A program made the translations under genes and the position numbers. A stretch of 64,000 nucleotides of DNA. Source: Micromussa lordhowensis (Eukaryota > Cnidaria > Anthozoa > Scleractinia > Lobophylliidae). The stretch covers positions 22,589,221-22,653,220 of the forward strand of contig OZ026597.1 in the NCBI GenBank assembly GCA_964020085.1, read 5' to 3'. The notes beneath the pieces are model-generated. The model made no database searches. It had not been told where the DNA came from and saw only the letters and a list, made by a program, of their open reading frames with translations. Below, piece after piece: positions 19,301 to 29,100 of this stretch. Position 1 is the first letter of the stretch, and each line of letters starts with the position of its first letter.

Positions 19301-21639
19301 CTCTCCTCCTTCATCATAAATTTTTCTTTTCTTCTCATCTGACAGGACTTCATAAGCATGAGATATCTGCTTGAACTGTAAATCAAAGACTTCACTTAAT
19401 ATTTACAGCTGCATTGGTATAATTCTAATAACAAGAACTTGTAATTAACAGTTATTCTACGAGTGTGCCTTGGATATGAGATGGTAGATAGCCAATAAGG
19501 TGCGTAGCACCAAGTTGGCTTTAATCATCTCATATCCAACAAGTGCAAGTGGAATAACTGTTTTATTAAAATCTAAGATAAAAATGAAAACATCTAAAAA
19601 ATCACACATACGCTTTCCATATTTTGTAGAGCATGGTATAATGGCTCGTAAGCCATGATGGTTAAGCAAATGAAAACTCTCAAATTGCATTATCCAATAA
19701 TGCAGGTTTTAACAATTAGTATTTATTAAAAACTGGATCACTGGATAATGCAATTCAATTTGCTATATTTTTGGGGCATTTTTAATAAAAGAATTATTCC
19801 ACTCGCCTTTGTTTGATATGAGATGGGTATAGCCAACTATGCGCCTCGTTGGCGATCTACCATCTCATATTTTATCATATCCAAAATTATAATTTATCAC
19901 ATGCGTAAACAGATCTTTACAGATCTTGAGCTGAACAATTCTGGAACTGGTTGTTCAAAGTGTTCATAACACTATCTGGTGGACAATCTATATCCAGTTT
20001 GTAAGTCTTAAAAAACATCAAAAGTGGATAGTGATTTATATTCAGAGAATAGACACCATACATGTATCCATCCTTGAACTACCACAGACAAGGAGCAATG
20101 TGTTATGCTAATAATTTTTTAATCCAAACTACCCTGCATAACTTGAGTCAACTTTCTCTACAAGCGTAAATTCATCCAATCCAGTGAGTGTCACATGTAC
20201 AACACTTGCATTGCCAGTGTCGTAAAAAATGTGACAGAAAAGCTCAGGTACAAGGGATGATGCCATCACTGCTCTACCATAATATATCATTTCATTAGAT
20301 AGACACAAGTGTTTTACTGGAAAATACACCACTCGAAATATGCATACAAAACCACACCCAGGATTCGAGTGGCATATTTTCCATATCCTCACTAGTGAGG
20401 ATATCGATGATTTCACTGATATCAAGTTTGTCTCTTAAATTGTACTTCAATTTGTTGGTGTATGATCGAAACATCTTCGGCTCTTCCTCAAAGTCAACAA
20501 TCTTCGGAAATCTTTGGGTATCTTTGGAAATTTTCAGAAAATGTTTGGCCTTTGGACAAGTTTTGGAGAATCTTCGGAAATCTGCAGAAAGCGGTCGGAA
20601 ATCTTTGGAAAATCGTCAAAAACGCTATCATCAGTGTGTCTATATAATAAAAAAGAACATTACAAGTTAGCTCGAAGATATGAATTTTATGTTCTCGCTT
20701 GTGAGATATTGTTCTTGCCACTCGAACATAAAAGTCATATCTTCTCGCCACCGTGTAATATTCTCTATTTATTATCTGTTTCCGTAATAAAACTGTTCAG
20801 TGCCAATAAAACAGATGTACAACACACTGGCAATGCTTGTTAGTACGATTTCAATAATGCCGTTTGAAGTTAAGACTACATTACAAAATTCGATTACATA
20901 AGAATCTTTATTTTCGAATGTCTTGGATAAGTTTCTTGTAACTTATTTAGTTATTGTGTTAAATAGCATTACGATTAACACAAAGATTATAGCTTTCCTT
21001 CTCAAGAAGATTAAGAATCCAATTTACTGCCAATTGCAGTGAATTTGTAGACTTCAATAATCATGGTCTTTGCAGTCTGTAGCCCAGATTAGAGAGTCTT
21101 ATTTATTTAACTATATTGAACGTCGTGTGGCTGTCTGTTTCTTAAAAACAAAGTCCTCGATTATTTTAATTAACCCAATCTCATTCTCGATAAATTCCAA
21201 GTAAGCACTACAGAGTAAGCTACACAGGCAGCCTTTTTATGTCATCATTTAAAAATCTGGAAAATGATAAGGAAGACGATATGAAGGAACGCCGAAAACG
21301 CAACTTGACTAGCTACAATAGGTTCACATGTGTACCTTGTCACCGGCATCAGGATTTTTATCTGGGTGATATTTCAGCGCGAGTTTACGATAAGACTTCT
21401 TTATTTCACTTGGAGTAGCACTCGGAGGGACACTGAGAAGATCTGTGGAGAGAACCCGGAACGAAATTTATAAAACGATCATGCGGCTCGATCGTTGTCA
21501 TGCATGAAAGTGAAATACACCCGGCGAACAAACAATCAGCCTCGACATACAACGAAAAGACTTGATTGAAATAAAGCACAACCAGACCACAGAAAAGTAA
21601 ATTCAAAGTCTTACCGTAATATGTCGTCTCCTTTACCAT
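10390..21639 (-). CDS. DNAJA1: DnaJ homolog subfamily A (DNAJA1/DNAJA4 type), 10 exons, 405 aa
   Basis: Exons on the minus strand: 21639-21615, 21442-21336, 19375-19160, 18372-18277, 13879-13747, 12899-12679, 12168-12063, 11959-11877, 10913-10752, 10458-10390. All junctions are GT/AG and in frame (1218 nt with TAG). It is a type-I Hsp40 that delivers clients to Hsp70 and stimulates its ATPase. The J domain is at residues 5-65 with HPD at 34-36. A Gly/Phe-rich linker follows ([16 protein letters not shown]). Four Cys zinc repeats lie at 138-145, 154-161, 181-188 and 197-202; the last reads CKTCQGRK. The C-terminal substrate-binding domain follows. The protein ends CQSQ, a CaaX-type prenylation motif like those of vertebrate DNAJA proteins. 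Vertebrate A1 and A4 are co-orthologous candidates, so the symbol is a best match. The closest vertebrate length is 397 aa. Confidence 0.96.
10513..10534. repeat. 22-bp poly(C) tract
   Basis: Uninterrupted C run in DNAJA1 intron 9, between exons 9 and 10. On the sense strand it is a G-tract (poly-G) capable of G-quadruplex formation, and it is a likely site of assembly length error. Confidence 0.85.
13563..13648. mobile_element. Fold-back MITE, ACAATTATTCC family (copy 1)
   Basis: An 86-bp palindrome: AAACAATTATGCCATTGGCG ... GCGAATGGAATAATTGTT around CTTGTTGGATATGAGAT / ATATCCAACAAG. It lies in DNAJA1 intron 5, just downstream (transcript sense) of exon 5. Relatives are at 19447, 19788 and 23500. 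Confidence 0.8.
15346..15507. mobile_element. MITE with TA target duplication and AATAAGCGCCGC ends
   Basis: The inverted ends CCGTATTTACTCGAATAAGC and GCTTATTCAAGTAAATACGG are flanked on both sides by TA. The interior has several GGCGGCGCTTATT units in both orientations. The TA duplication suggests a Tc1/mariner-type mobiliser. I recall this end sequence as widespread in invertebrate genomes. Confidence 0.8.
16249..16399. mobile_element. 150-bp fold-back element (AAGGTCT...GTGTTATCAGC)
   Basis: Near-perfect palindrome. Its ends AAACAATTATT and AATAATTGTTT enclose GGTTTTTGTGATA, AATAATCAAGGTCT and GTGTTATCAGCC with their inverted copies. The 53-codon ORF at 16489-16650 follows on the minus strand, and the two may form one element. 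Confidence 0.8.
16489..16650 (-). pseudogene. 53-aa ORF resembling the N-terminal part of Crypton/DUF3504-type transposon proteins
   Basis: ATG at 16650-16648, stop at 16491-16489. The peptide starts [20 protein letters not shown] and continues [20 protein letters not shown]. The pattern NTK-x-STK-x5-L-x2-YLKEK is like the core-binding start of tyrosine-recombinase-derived multicopy proteins in cnidarians, and loosely like residues 282-305 of the 56-kb gene. No catalytic part follows, so it is a fragment. Similarity is from memory, not from a search. Confidence 0.4.
18373..19159. other. DNAJA1 intron 3, nothing recognised
   Basis: AT-rich spacer between exons 3 and 4. No ORF, hairpin element or RNA gene was seen. 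Confidence 0.5.
19447..19564. mobile_element. Fold-back MITE, ACAATTATTCC family (copy 2)
   Basis: AACAGTTATTCTACGAGTG ... AAGTGGAATAACTGTTTT, with inner TGGATATGAGATGGTAGATAGCCAA and its inverted match. It lies in DNAJA1 intron 2 close to exon 3. Confidence 0.8.
19788..19882. mobile_element. Fold-back MITE, ACAATTATTCC family (copy 3, one end decayed)
   Basis: AAAAGAATTATTCCACTCGC then TTTGATATGAGATGGGTATAGCCAAC, with the inverted GTTGGCGATCTACCATCTCA. The distal AATAATTGTT arm is missing or eroded. Confidence 0.65.
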
Positions 21640-21936
21640 GACTTAAGTGTAAAGTCGTCTTTATTTCAAGGAAATTGAACTCCTAACACTGAAAATCTGC
21701 CACAATTTCTCGTTTTCCGCTGACGCATGTGTGCCGTAAAGCTCTCCGCATCCTCCGCATGTATGTCGCAATATCAGTCCCAGTACCTGTCGTTTGTGAC
21801 TTTGTTTAGAGAGGACTAGGTCAAAGTTTTGATGTGCCTCAAGTACTTACCTTAAAAATCATCCAAAATTTAACTGAAAAATGGCATTTGATGTCGATTT
21901 CGCTCACAAATGATAAAAATCAGACTTGATTATCTA

Positions 21937-21959
21937 GAAATTTCTAAAGACTTCTGGAA
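21937..21959. promoter_or_regulatory. Heat-shock element upstream of DNAJA1
   Basis: Five pentamer positions at exact 5-bp phase: GAA (21937), TTC (21942), a degenerate unit (21947), TTC (21952), GAA (21957). Four of five units match, with correct alternation. It lies about 300 bp upstream of the DNAJA1 ATG, as expected for an HSF1-driven chaperone gene. Binding itself is inferred. Confidence 0.75.
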
Positions 21960-21997
21960 ACGTCTTTAATTTTCCATTTAAAAATTCTAGAGTTGTC

Positions 21998-22014
21998 TGA
22001 CTCAGCATGACTCA
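21998..22014 (+). promoter_or_regulatory. Tandem AP-1 / antioxidant-response-type sites
   Basis: TGACTCAGCA followed directly by TGACTCA. The first fits both AP-1 (TGACTCA) and the CNC-sMaf/Nrf2 core (TGACnnnGC). The sites lie about 40 bp beyond the heat-shock element, 360-375 bp upstream of the DNAJA1 ATG. Confidence 0.6.
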
Positions 22015-23045
22015 GTACAAATACATTTGCTGAAAAAGTAACAAGACGTTGAAAGATCTAGTTTATCGAATTTTCCGCATGAAGGAGCAGCAGCTACTAA
22101 TTTTCTTTAGGCTTAAAATATTAGTATAGACTTAGTGTAGTACGGTCAGATGTTTGCTGGTGACAGTGATGCATTTATCAATAATTTAGTCATTGGCTAA
22201 CTCATTTTCTAAGAAAAAAGGAAAGAAGTACACATTTACCACAATATTCACTGATATACTACAAGCTCATCATGATTTAAAACGTTACGCGCAATTTATT
22301 GTATTTTATTTCTTATGGAATCTCAGCCCTGAGTATAGTCTTAGCAATTTAGGTAAGCTTATCCTCGCTGTATTCTTGTCCCGGGTCTTGTACTACAGAT
22401 TCCTCCAAAAAAACTGCCGTTCTCAAGTTGACGATAAAATTGAGAGTAGGGTCAAATTGTAAATTAGCTATTAAATTATATAATTAACTTTTAAAGCCTT
22501 TTTCAGTCAACTGTGGGTCGTAAAATTAACATGAACATCAAATGTCAGTTGTCACTTAAAATGTTTCTTCTTTTATATTGTGGTTTGAAAACCGACACGA
22601 CGGGAATGTGAGAGCACAAGAGATATCATTTAGAAAACACAAAACGAAGGCGAACGTTTCTCTACGTTTCTTCTCGAGGGTTCTTTATCGCGCGCGAAAT
22701 TGTAAAACACGCTCCTCTACCTTTTTTTCATAATTCTGATTACGCATCAGTAGCTTTTTGGCCTATCAGAAAGTGTGAAGAATTCTTGTAAGCTTATAAG
22801 TAAACTCTCAAAAGTTGACCTTTTGTTACCTGGTCCTTTGAATCTATCAAATAATGCACTAGACATGGACTGATGTGCCAAAGACGGATGATCTGTTTAA
22901 GACGGATGATCCGTCTTAGTGTCAAAATTGAAGGAAACAGGCGTCGGATAACTCGACTGAACTGTATCCTTTTGTTCCTTACCGTTGTTCCCCGCCGTCT
23001 CTTGTGTAACTGGGACAGAGTCTTGGGTAACTGATGAGGCCCCGC

Positions 23046-23345
23046 GTCCACACTACGCCGGAGGAATTTGTAAACGCAGCTTTATTTCTACGGTTAAGCC
23101 TACCGCCGCACTAATCCAACACGAAAACGGAGCTCTTCGACTGAACGCTCTTCAAACTGGAGGAATTTGAAAATGCTTTTCCTTTTTCTGTGGACAAAAA
23201 AACATTTTAAAAACGGAGTCTTTTGAAAACGATCACCTCGCGATAATCATGTGATTTCCCAGCCTGAGTTTTTTTTTCAAGCAAAAATCCAAACTGACGG
23301 GTCATTGTTGCGTTTTCAAATGCCTCCGGCGTAGCTAGTGTGGAC
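23046..23345. mobile_element. 300-bp MITE with GTCCACACTACGCCGGAGG ends
   Basis: The left end GTCCACACTACGCCGGAGG is inverted at the right as CCTCCGGCGTAGctaGTGTGGAC. Similarity continues inward (AATTTGTAAACGCA versus TTGCGTTTTCAAAT). No target duplication is clear. Confidence 0.75.
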
Positions 23346-23499
23346 TGAAAATTCTCGGGGACAAGGGCTCTCGAACATGACGCAAAAATTTCACTTAATA
23401 GTAACTCACGTTATGTCAATAATCAAGAGTGAGTTCATTACCACTGAAACCATTACAAAATCACATTTTTAACTAACCCGAGGCAATAATGTTAATATA

Positions 23500-23573
23500 T
23501 AACAATTATTCCATGAGCCCGAGTTAGTTATAATCCCTTCATATACAACAAGGGCGAATGGAATAATTGTTTT
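23500..23573. mobile_element. Fold-back MITE, ACAATTATTCC family (copy 4)
   Basis: AACAATTATTCCATGAGCCC ... GGGCGAATGGAATAATTGTT, a compact 74-bp palindrome-like element with a diverged centre. Confidence 0.7.
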
Positions 23574-24430
23574 AGTAAATTATCAAACCGGGTTTTGCCA
23601 CCGATTTTTATTTCGGCCATTATAGAGGGCTGAAGTTGAAAACTTCGCGCGGAAAATTTTTAAACTTGGCGCACTATTATCCATATGACGTAAAACTTCG
23701 ACTATTGGCTCATAGTCGGAGTTTTTTAGCCAATCAAAAAGCTAGAAATGCAATAGTCGGAGCTGAGAATTTACTAAAAATGCATATTCGGTCAATTGTA
23801 AATTGGTAAATTCTGCATACGAGCCAAGTGGCCCATCAGGCCGGAGCTTATCCCTGTTTCTGTAGCATGACTAAGAACCAATATATCATTGACGTACAAG
23901 CATCAACTGCTTGTGGACATTGTGAAAACTGTTCTGGTACTTCTGTTGACATATAGTCCCGCCGTTGCGTTTTTGTTAATTGAACCTGAAAGTTGGTTTA
24001 CTTATATAATAAATTCAAAGACATGTTAGAACGATTTTCAAATGAAATCAAGCAATATCAGTTGCTATGGTTTTGGCCCTACGACACTCAATTGAAATCT
24101 CTACCAAGGTTAGAGGTAAATTGTGTATTACCCCCAACACGTGAAGGTAAAGTGACTCACAAGTCGCGAAATATATGGACACACGAAATAAACGTTTCGG
24201 GCAAATTTCGTGTACTATGTAGTAAGATGGGATTCCTACCGCCAAGCCACTTTCAAAACAAACCCCATGTTATACTTTGCCAACTTCAATCCAGGAAAAT
24301 ATAGCACTTTAAAAAAGGAACGTGAACGGATGCCTAGACCCCCTTTTAAGAAGGGCCCACGTTCAATCCAACCTCTTACCAACCTTAATTTTAACAAAGG
24401 TCCCCACCTTTGAACAAGGTCCGCATATTT

Positions 24431-24578
24431 ATACTATGCCATAGAAAATACAGCCAATCAGAACACAGGAAAGCCGCTGTGTATTCGACAGTATTACATC
24501 CAACCTTCCCATCATGCGCTTCGCATATGTCGCATTGATTGATTTGTGTTGGCAACTGTATTTTCTATGGCATGGTAT
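24431..24578. mobile_element. MITE with ATGCCATAGAAAATACAG ends
   Basis: ATACTATGCCATAGAAAATA at the left is inverted by TATTTTCTATGGCATGGTAT at the right. The element is 148 bp. Confidence 0.7.
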
Positions 24579-24584
24579 AAAATA

Positions 24585-24700
24585 GTTATGCAACGCTCTT
24601 TCGTGGTATACCATGGAATATCCCACGCCTAAAGGCTCGTGTTTATACCGAGAACATACAAGGACTATCCCATGGTATACCACTGAAAACGTTGCATAAT
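24585..24700. mobile_element. MITE with ATGCAACG...GGTATACCATGG ends
   Basis: TTATGCAACG and GTGGTATACCATGG at the left are matched inverted by CCATGGTATACCAC and CGTTGCATAAT at the right. It directly adjoins the previous MITE. Confidence 0.7.
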
Positions 24701-26153
24701 TAGTATGTATTGTGAGCGGAAATTAGATGATCACATCACCTTGAGAAATCTAAATCAGCAAGTTTTCCTTTCTTTTCTCATTTATTAAAACATATGCAGA
24801 GTATCATCTGCAAAACACCATAAATAACTTGAGCTTAATTTCGCAAGAACTGTTCATTACAAAACGTCCGTTATGGACAACCTTCTAGGTTCGAAAACAC
24901 TCGAGACAGTAAACAGCTTACGTGGATGGACAACTCAAACGAAACTTGATTTATTAAAAGCTGTTTGAATGCGCATATTATGTACTTAGTCAGTCTTCTT
25001 TACGTAATTTTTTGACGTAAGTTTTCCTCTCTTTCCAAAGCAGGGTGTTTTATACCAGCCTCTGCTGTGTTTCGCTCAAAGATTTCCCATCTCATACTGC
25101 TTCATATAAACCGACCTTAGAGCCTCGGCGAAGGAGACTGAAAGATACAAAACCACTCGGATCAGCACCGAGGCTGCAAGAAAGTAGTCTCTCCTCGCAT
25201 GTACAAGCGACCAGAGCAAATAAACTCTCGAGCCTCACAGTACCGAGGGATCGACACAGTTCATGGGAAAATTCTGGTCATCCAGGTGGCAAAAGACCCC
25301 CCTGAAATCCACAAACTGTTCAGTCCTACTCCGCTAAATTTAAGCCTTTATCCGCATCACTGAAAAAAAAAACAAACATAGTCACATTCAACATTTTATA
25401 TATAGTCTTAAAAAAGGTCTGTCCGCTTCGAATCGAACTAGATGTACCCTGAAATGACTGTCATGTTATAAATGTACTAATCACGTAGGAAAATTCCTGA
25501 AGTACTGACGCGAAGAAACTTGAAAAGATCAATTCAAATTACGACCAAAAAATATTTTATGTCCTTGAATATTATCTTAACGAAGCAAAAAATCCTTCAA
25601 GAGTGATTGACGACGTAAGGGAAGGACCATTATTTTTTGACGGGGAGGGGGTTGGGCAATTTTCTGAGGCATTAATTTTGTTTCTCACCCATTAGGTAGT
25701 GCATGATTTTTTGGGCGAGCAATAGCTCGTGCAATAATTTTTTTAACATCAAAAATAGGACCTGGGTAATAGAAAGAACTAGCTCGAATTTTTTTCCATC
25801 GCTCCCCTCTTGCACGATAATTTTGTTCCAGCAGTTTTAGCTGTGCAGGAATTTGTTTTTGGAACAAGCATAATGGTCTGTCCCAAACTTATATAAATTG
25901 GCTAAGATAACTCTATTTATATACTCAATAAAATATTGGGGTTGAGTGTATGACGTCATCAGCCATTTCATTTGCATATTTTACCCATTTTTCAAACTTA
26001 AATATCTCCGGAACTAATGCAGATATTTACAAACGGTAAACGGCGTTTTCATTCTTTCATGGAATTCTTTGTGATACACTAAAAAAACACAAGGGGTAAA
26101 AATTTGATCATAGTACCACTTTAATAAACTCACGCAATTATTGCTTTCATAAC

Positions 26154-29100
26154 TTACTTCGGAAAACCAAGGCGTGACACAATCTCTCGTACATTGGCGA
26201 TGAGCCCTTCGTTCTCCTGGGGTGAGTCCAATATAACTGAATACAATCTGGTCATGTAAGAGTCAATGGTTTCTAATGTGGGCACCTCGTTAGTGCCTGG
26301 AAGTACCAAGTTCGCAAATGCTTGAACGAGAGCTGCACGAAGATTGCTCAAGTCATTAAGTAGCAACATATTCGCGTTCCGTTGTTGGTTTGTCTCCATT
26401 TCAATTTTTCCTATTGCTTGTTTCAAGTTGTCGACGTGTTTGGAGGTAACTGAGTTCTGCTCCTCGAATTCTGTGGCCGCCTTGCGAAGCTGTCTTAGTT
26501 CATCTTCACGCACTGCAAAGAAGAAGAAAACCCTAATTTTAAAAAAAGTCCAAGCTGAGGATGATGTTCATGTTAAGGTCTCGGTAAAGGAAAACGAGGT
26601 GCCCACGGAAAAAAAGTCTAGTCGCGCGAGTATTTTCGCTACAAAGGCAAGTTATATATCAAATTAAAGCTAAAAGACTAAATTACCTTATAAAAGATTT
26701 TATTTTATCGAATTTTAAAAGGCGCTTAAGTTTTTTGCTCTCGAACTCGGAGGTATCGAGTTTACTTCTGAAGCTCCAGCCCTTTCGCGTTGTTAAATAT
26801 TCACTTCTTTTTTATTGCATCTGATTGACAGATAAAAGACCTAAAAAAGGGTGTGAGGAAATTTGTATATGTCTCGTATTAGCGGAATTATTGTCTCGTA
26901 TTAGCGGAATTATTGCATTCCAAACTAAAAAGTCGAATCTCGAGCGCGATTTACGCAAAGAAACTGACATAAAATGAGTTACAAAGGGAAATCGGAAATT
27001 TCCTCACACCCTTTTTTAGGTCTTTTTATCTGTCAATCAGATGTAATAAAAAAGAAGTGAATATTTCTTATATAACTTACCTTTGTAGCGAAAATACTCG
27101 CGCGACTAGACTTTTTTCCGTGGGCACCTCGTTTTCCTTTACCGAGACCTTAAGTGTGCGCATACACGGTGTTGGGTATTGTTATCGTTCTGAAATATTC
27201 ACACTGTAAATTGTAAGATATCGATCTGCCGAGATGTTTTGCGAATCAAATATGATGTATGTAGATGAGTGACAACCCCACTCCCTCCCCTCTGACTTCT
27301 CCTTTTCTCTTCCCCTACTCCTCATCATTGTGGGCTTCCAAACAGCCTGTCAGTGTCCTTTGGTTGTGCTGCAACCTAGCGCGCTAGATGTGGAGTCCAG
27401 TGCACGAATCGCAGCGCACTGATCTCTCAGTGTGTCCCTCTATTTGCAGGGCATCCATTGCGCAAACAGCTATTGTACTGTGTAACCTGATAAAGACTGG
27501 AGGGGGTGGGGCGGATTTGGGGGAGCCTGCCAAGGATTTTTTCCATTGTGGGGAACCAGTCTTTCTCTTAGGAGCTTTATACCGCCTAAGCCGGTTTAGC
27601 TTGCTTAAGGACTGAGCATCAGCCTGCAGCTGTATGAAATGATATTTTGTATCTTATCCCTTTACGTACTTTCATTGTGTTTTAGAAATTCTTCTGTGAA
27701 GACGGGAGCGTTAAATCCTGGTAACTCTTCCTCTTCTTCGCTCTCGTTTAACCTTCCAGAAACTGTCTGCTTGTGCTTTCGTCCAAAGATGTGCTCTCTC
27801 TTATTGTGAAGGTTATTGAAGTACTGATTACAAGGTTTGCAGTAGAGATCATCTTCCGCACAGAGCTGCAACCGAGCACAATGAACATTTTACAAAAACA
27901 TTTTAAAAAAATGGAATTACTAAATTTCGATTCTACCTCAATGCCATTGGACATGCCATCTAATCCGTCAGAATTCTCTAAATCTGAAAGAGAAACAGCA
28001 TTGTTTGTAGTCCCGCTGAGTGTCACTGAATACAGCAGCATTATTCCCGTTTTAATTTTCGTATCAAAAGGAGAATGATACTTTGATAAATCTACTGGGA
28101 AACGTTGCTACACATCCAGCAACTAGAAGAAACGTTAGACACACATTGAGAAGAAATCGGGTTATAAAGCTACAAGCATTCTAGTTCAATTTATACCCTC
28201 ACTTAGTCCCCGCCCTCCCACTCCACCAAAACAAATTTTGTCAAGCAGGGCTGATGAGGAGATCCTAATTGGGGATGCACAGGGAAGGTTGGGTGATGTT
28301 ATATGTGTATATAAAGTAAAGAGGGAATATGAACTAACTCTTTCTCTTCCTTTCTGCTTGCTTCTTCAAGAAGGTTCTATAGGCATCTGTTTTCTGGTAT
28401 GCTTCTAATTCCATCATGTACCTTTCTTTGTCTTTCTCTGCATCATCTAAGTATCTCTAAAAGACGTAAAATTGCTCAGCTGCAATTTAAACATTAGAAT
28501 CTGATTGACTGACATTGCAATCAAAGGAAAACTTGTTGAGTAGTCACAGTACTCTAATGTTAATGCATTCAATTAATTCCACTCCAGATTAAAGGGCTAA
28601 ATTGGGGCCCTGACCAGGTTTTTAGATTTGTAGATTTACTTGGGAAGACACCCTAGTCTCACAGTGCCTCTGTCTAACTACAGCTGTAACAAGGTCAGAG
28701 TATGTACAGGTCAACAGTTATTGTTAATATATCATATATTATATTCTAATGAGCTGCAATGAACAATGTTATATTTAATAAGAAGCCTTGTTCACCAAAA
28801 AAGTGGATTTTGCAGGGAATTATCATGGAGAAGGTCAAAGTTCATACTTGTTTTTCCTCGGCTGACAATTTAGTCCACTGAGCACCAAGTAGCTTGGTCA
28901 CTTCAGGAAAGTTTAGCTCAGGACGTTCTGCTCTGACTTTCTCCCGTTGCTCATTCAGGAACCTCACATACCCAGTTAGTGGGGCCTTTGGTGCATTGCT
29001 GTCTCGGAATGTCTTGCGCCTTTTCTTACCCTTTGGCCATCCACCTTTCTTTTTCTAAATCATAAAAGAGAAAAAGGTTTAAAACTTCATGTATACTGTT

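Larger units (their letters stand above)
21640..26153. other. Spacer between DNAJA1 and HMG20A, with several MITEs, no gene
   Basis: Holds the DNAJA1 promoter region and the fold-backs at 23046-23345, 23500-23573, 24431-24578 and 24585-24700. Around 25900-26110 a block (ATATCTCCGGAACTAATGCA) resembles a repeat I recall from coral genomes. Open frames at 22193-22462, 23993-24304 and 25045-25305 have no recognisable domain and were not called. Confidence 0.5.

Noticed and set aside
23993..24304. 103-codon plus-strand ORF
   Set aside because: No domain, no splice context and no codon pattern of a real gene; an opposite-strand ORF covers part of it.
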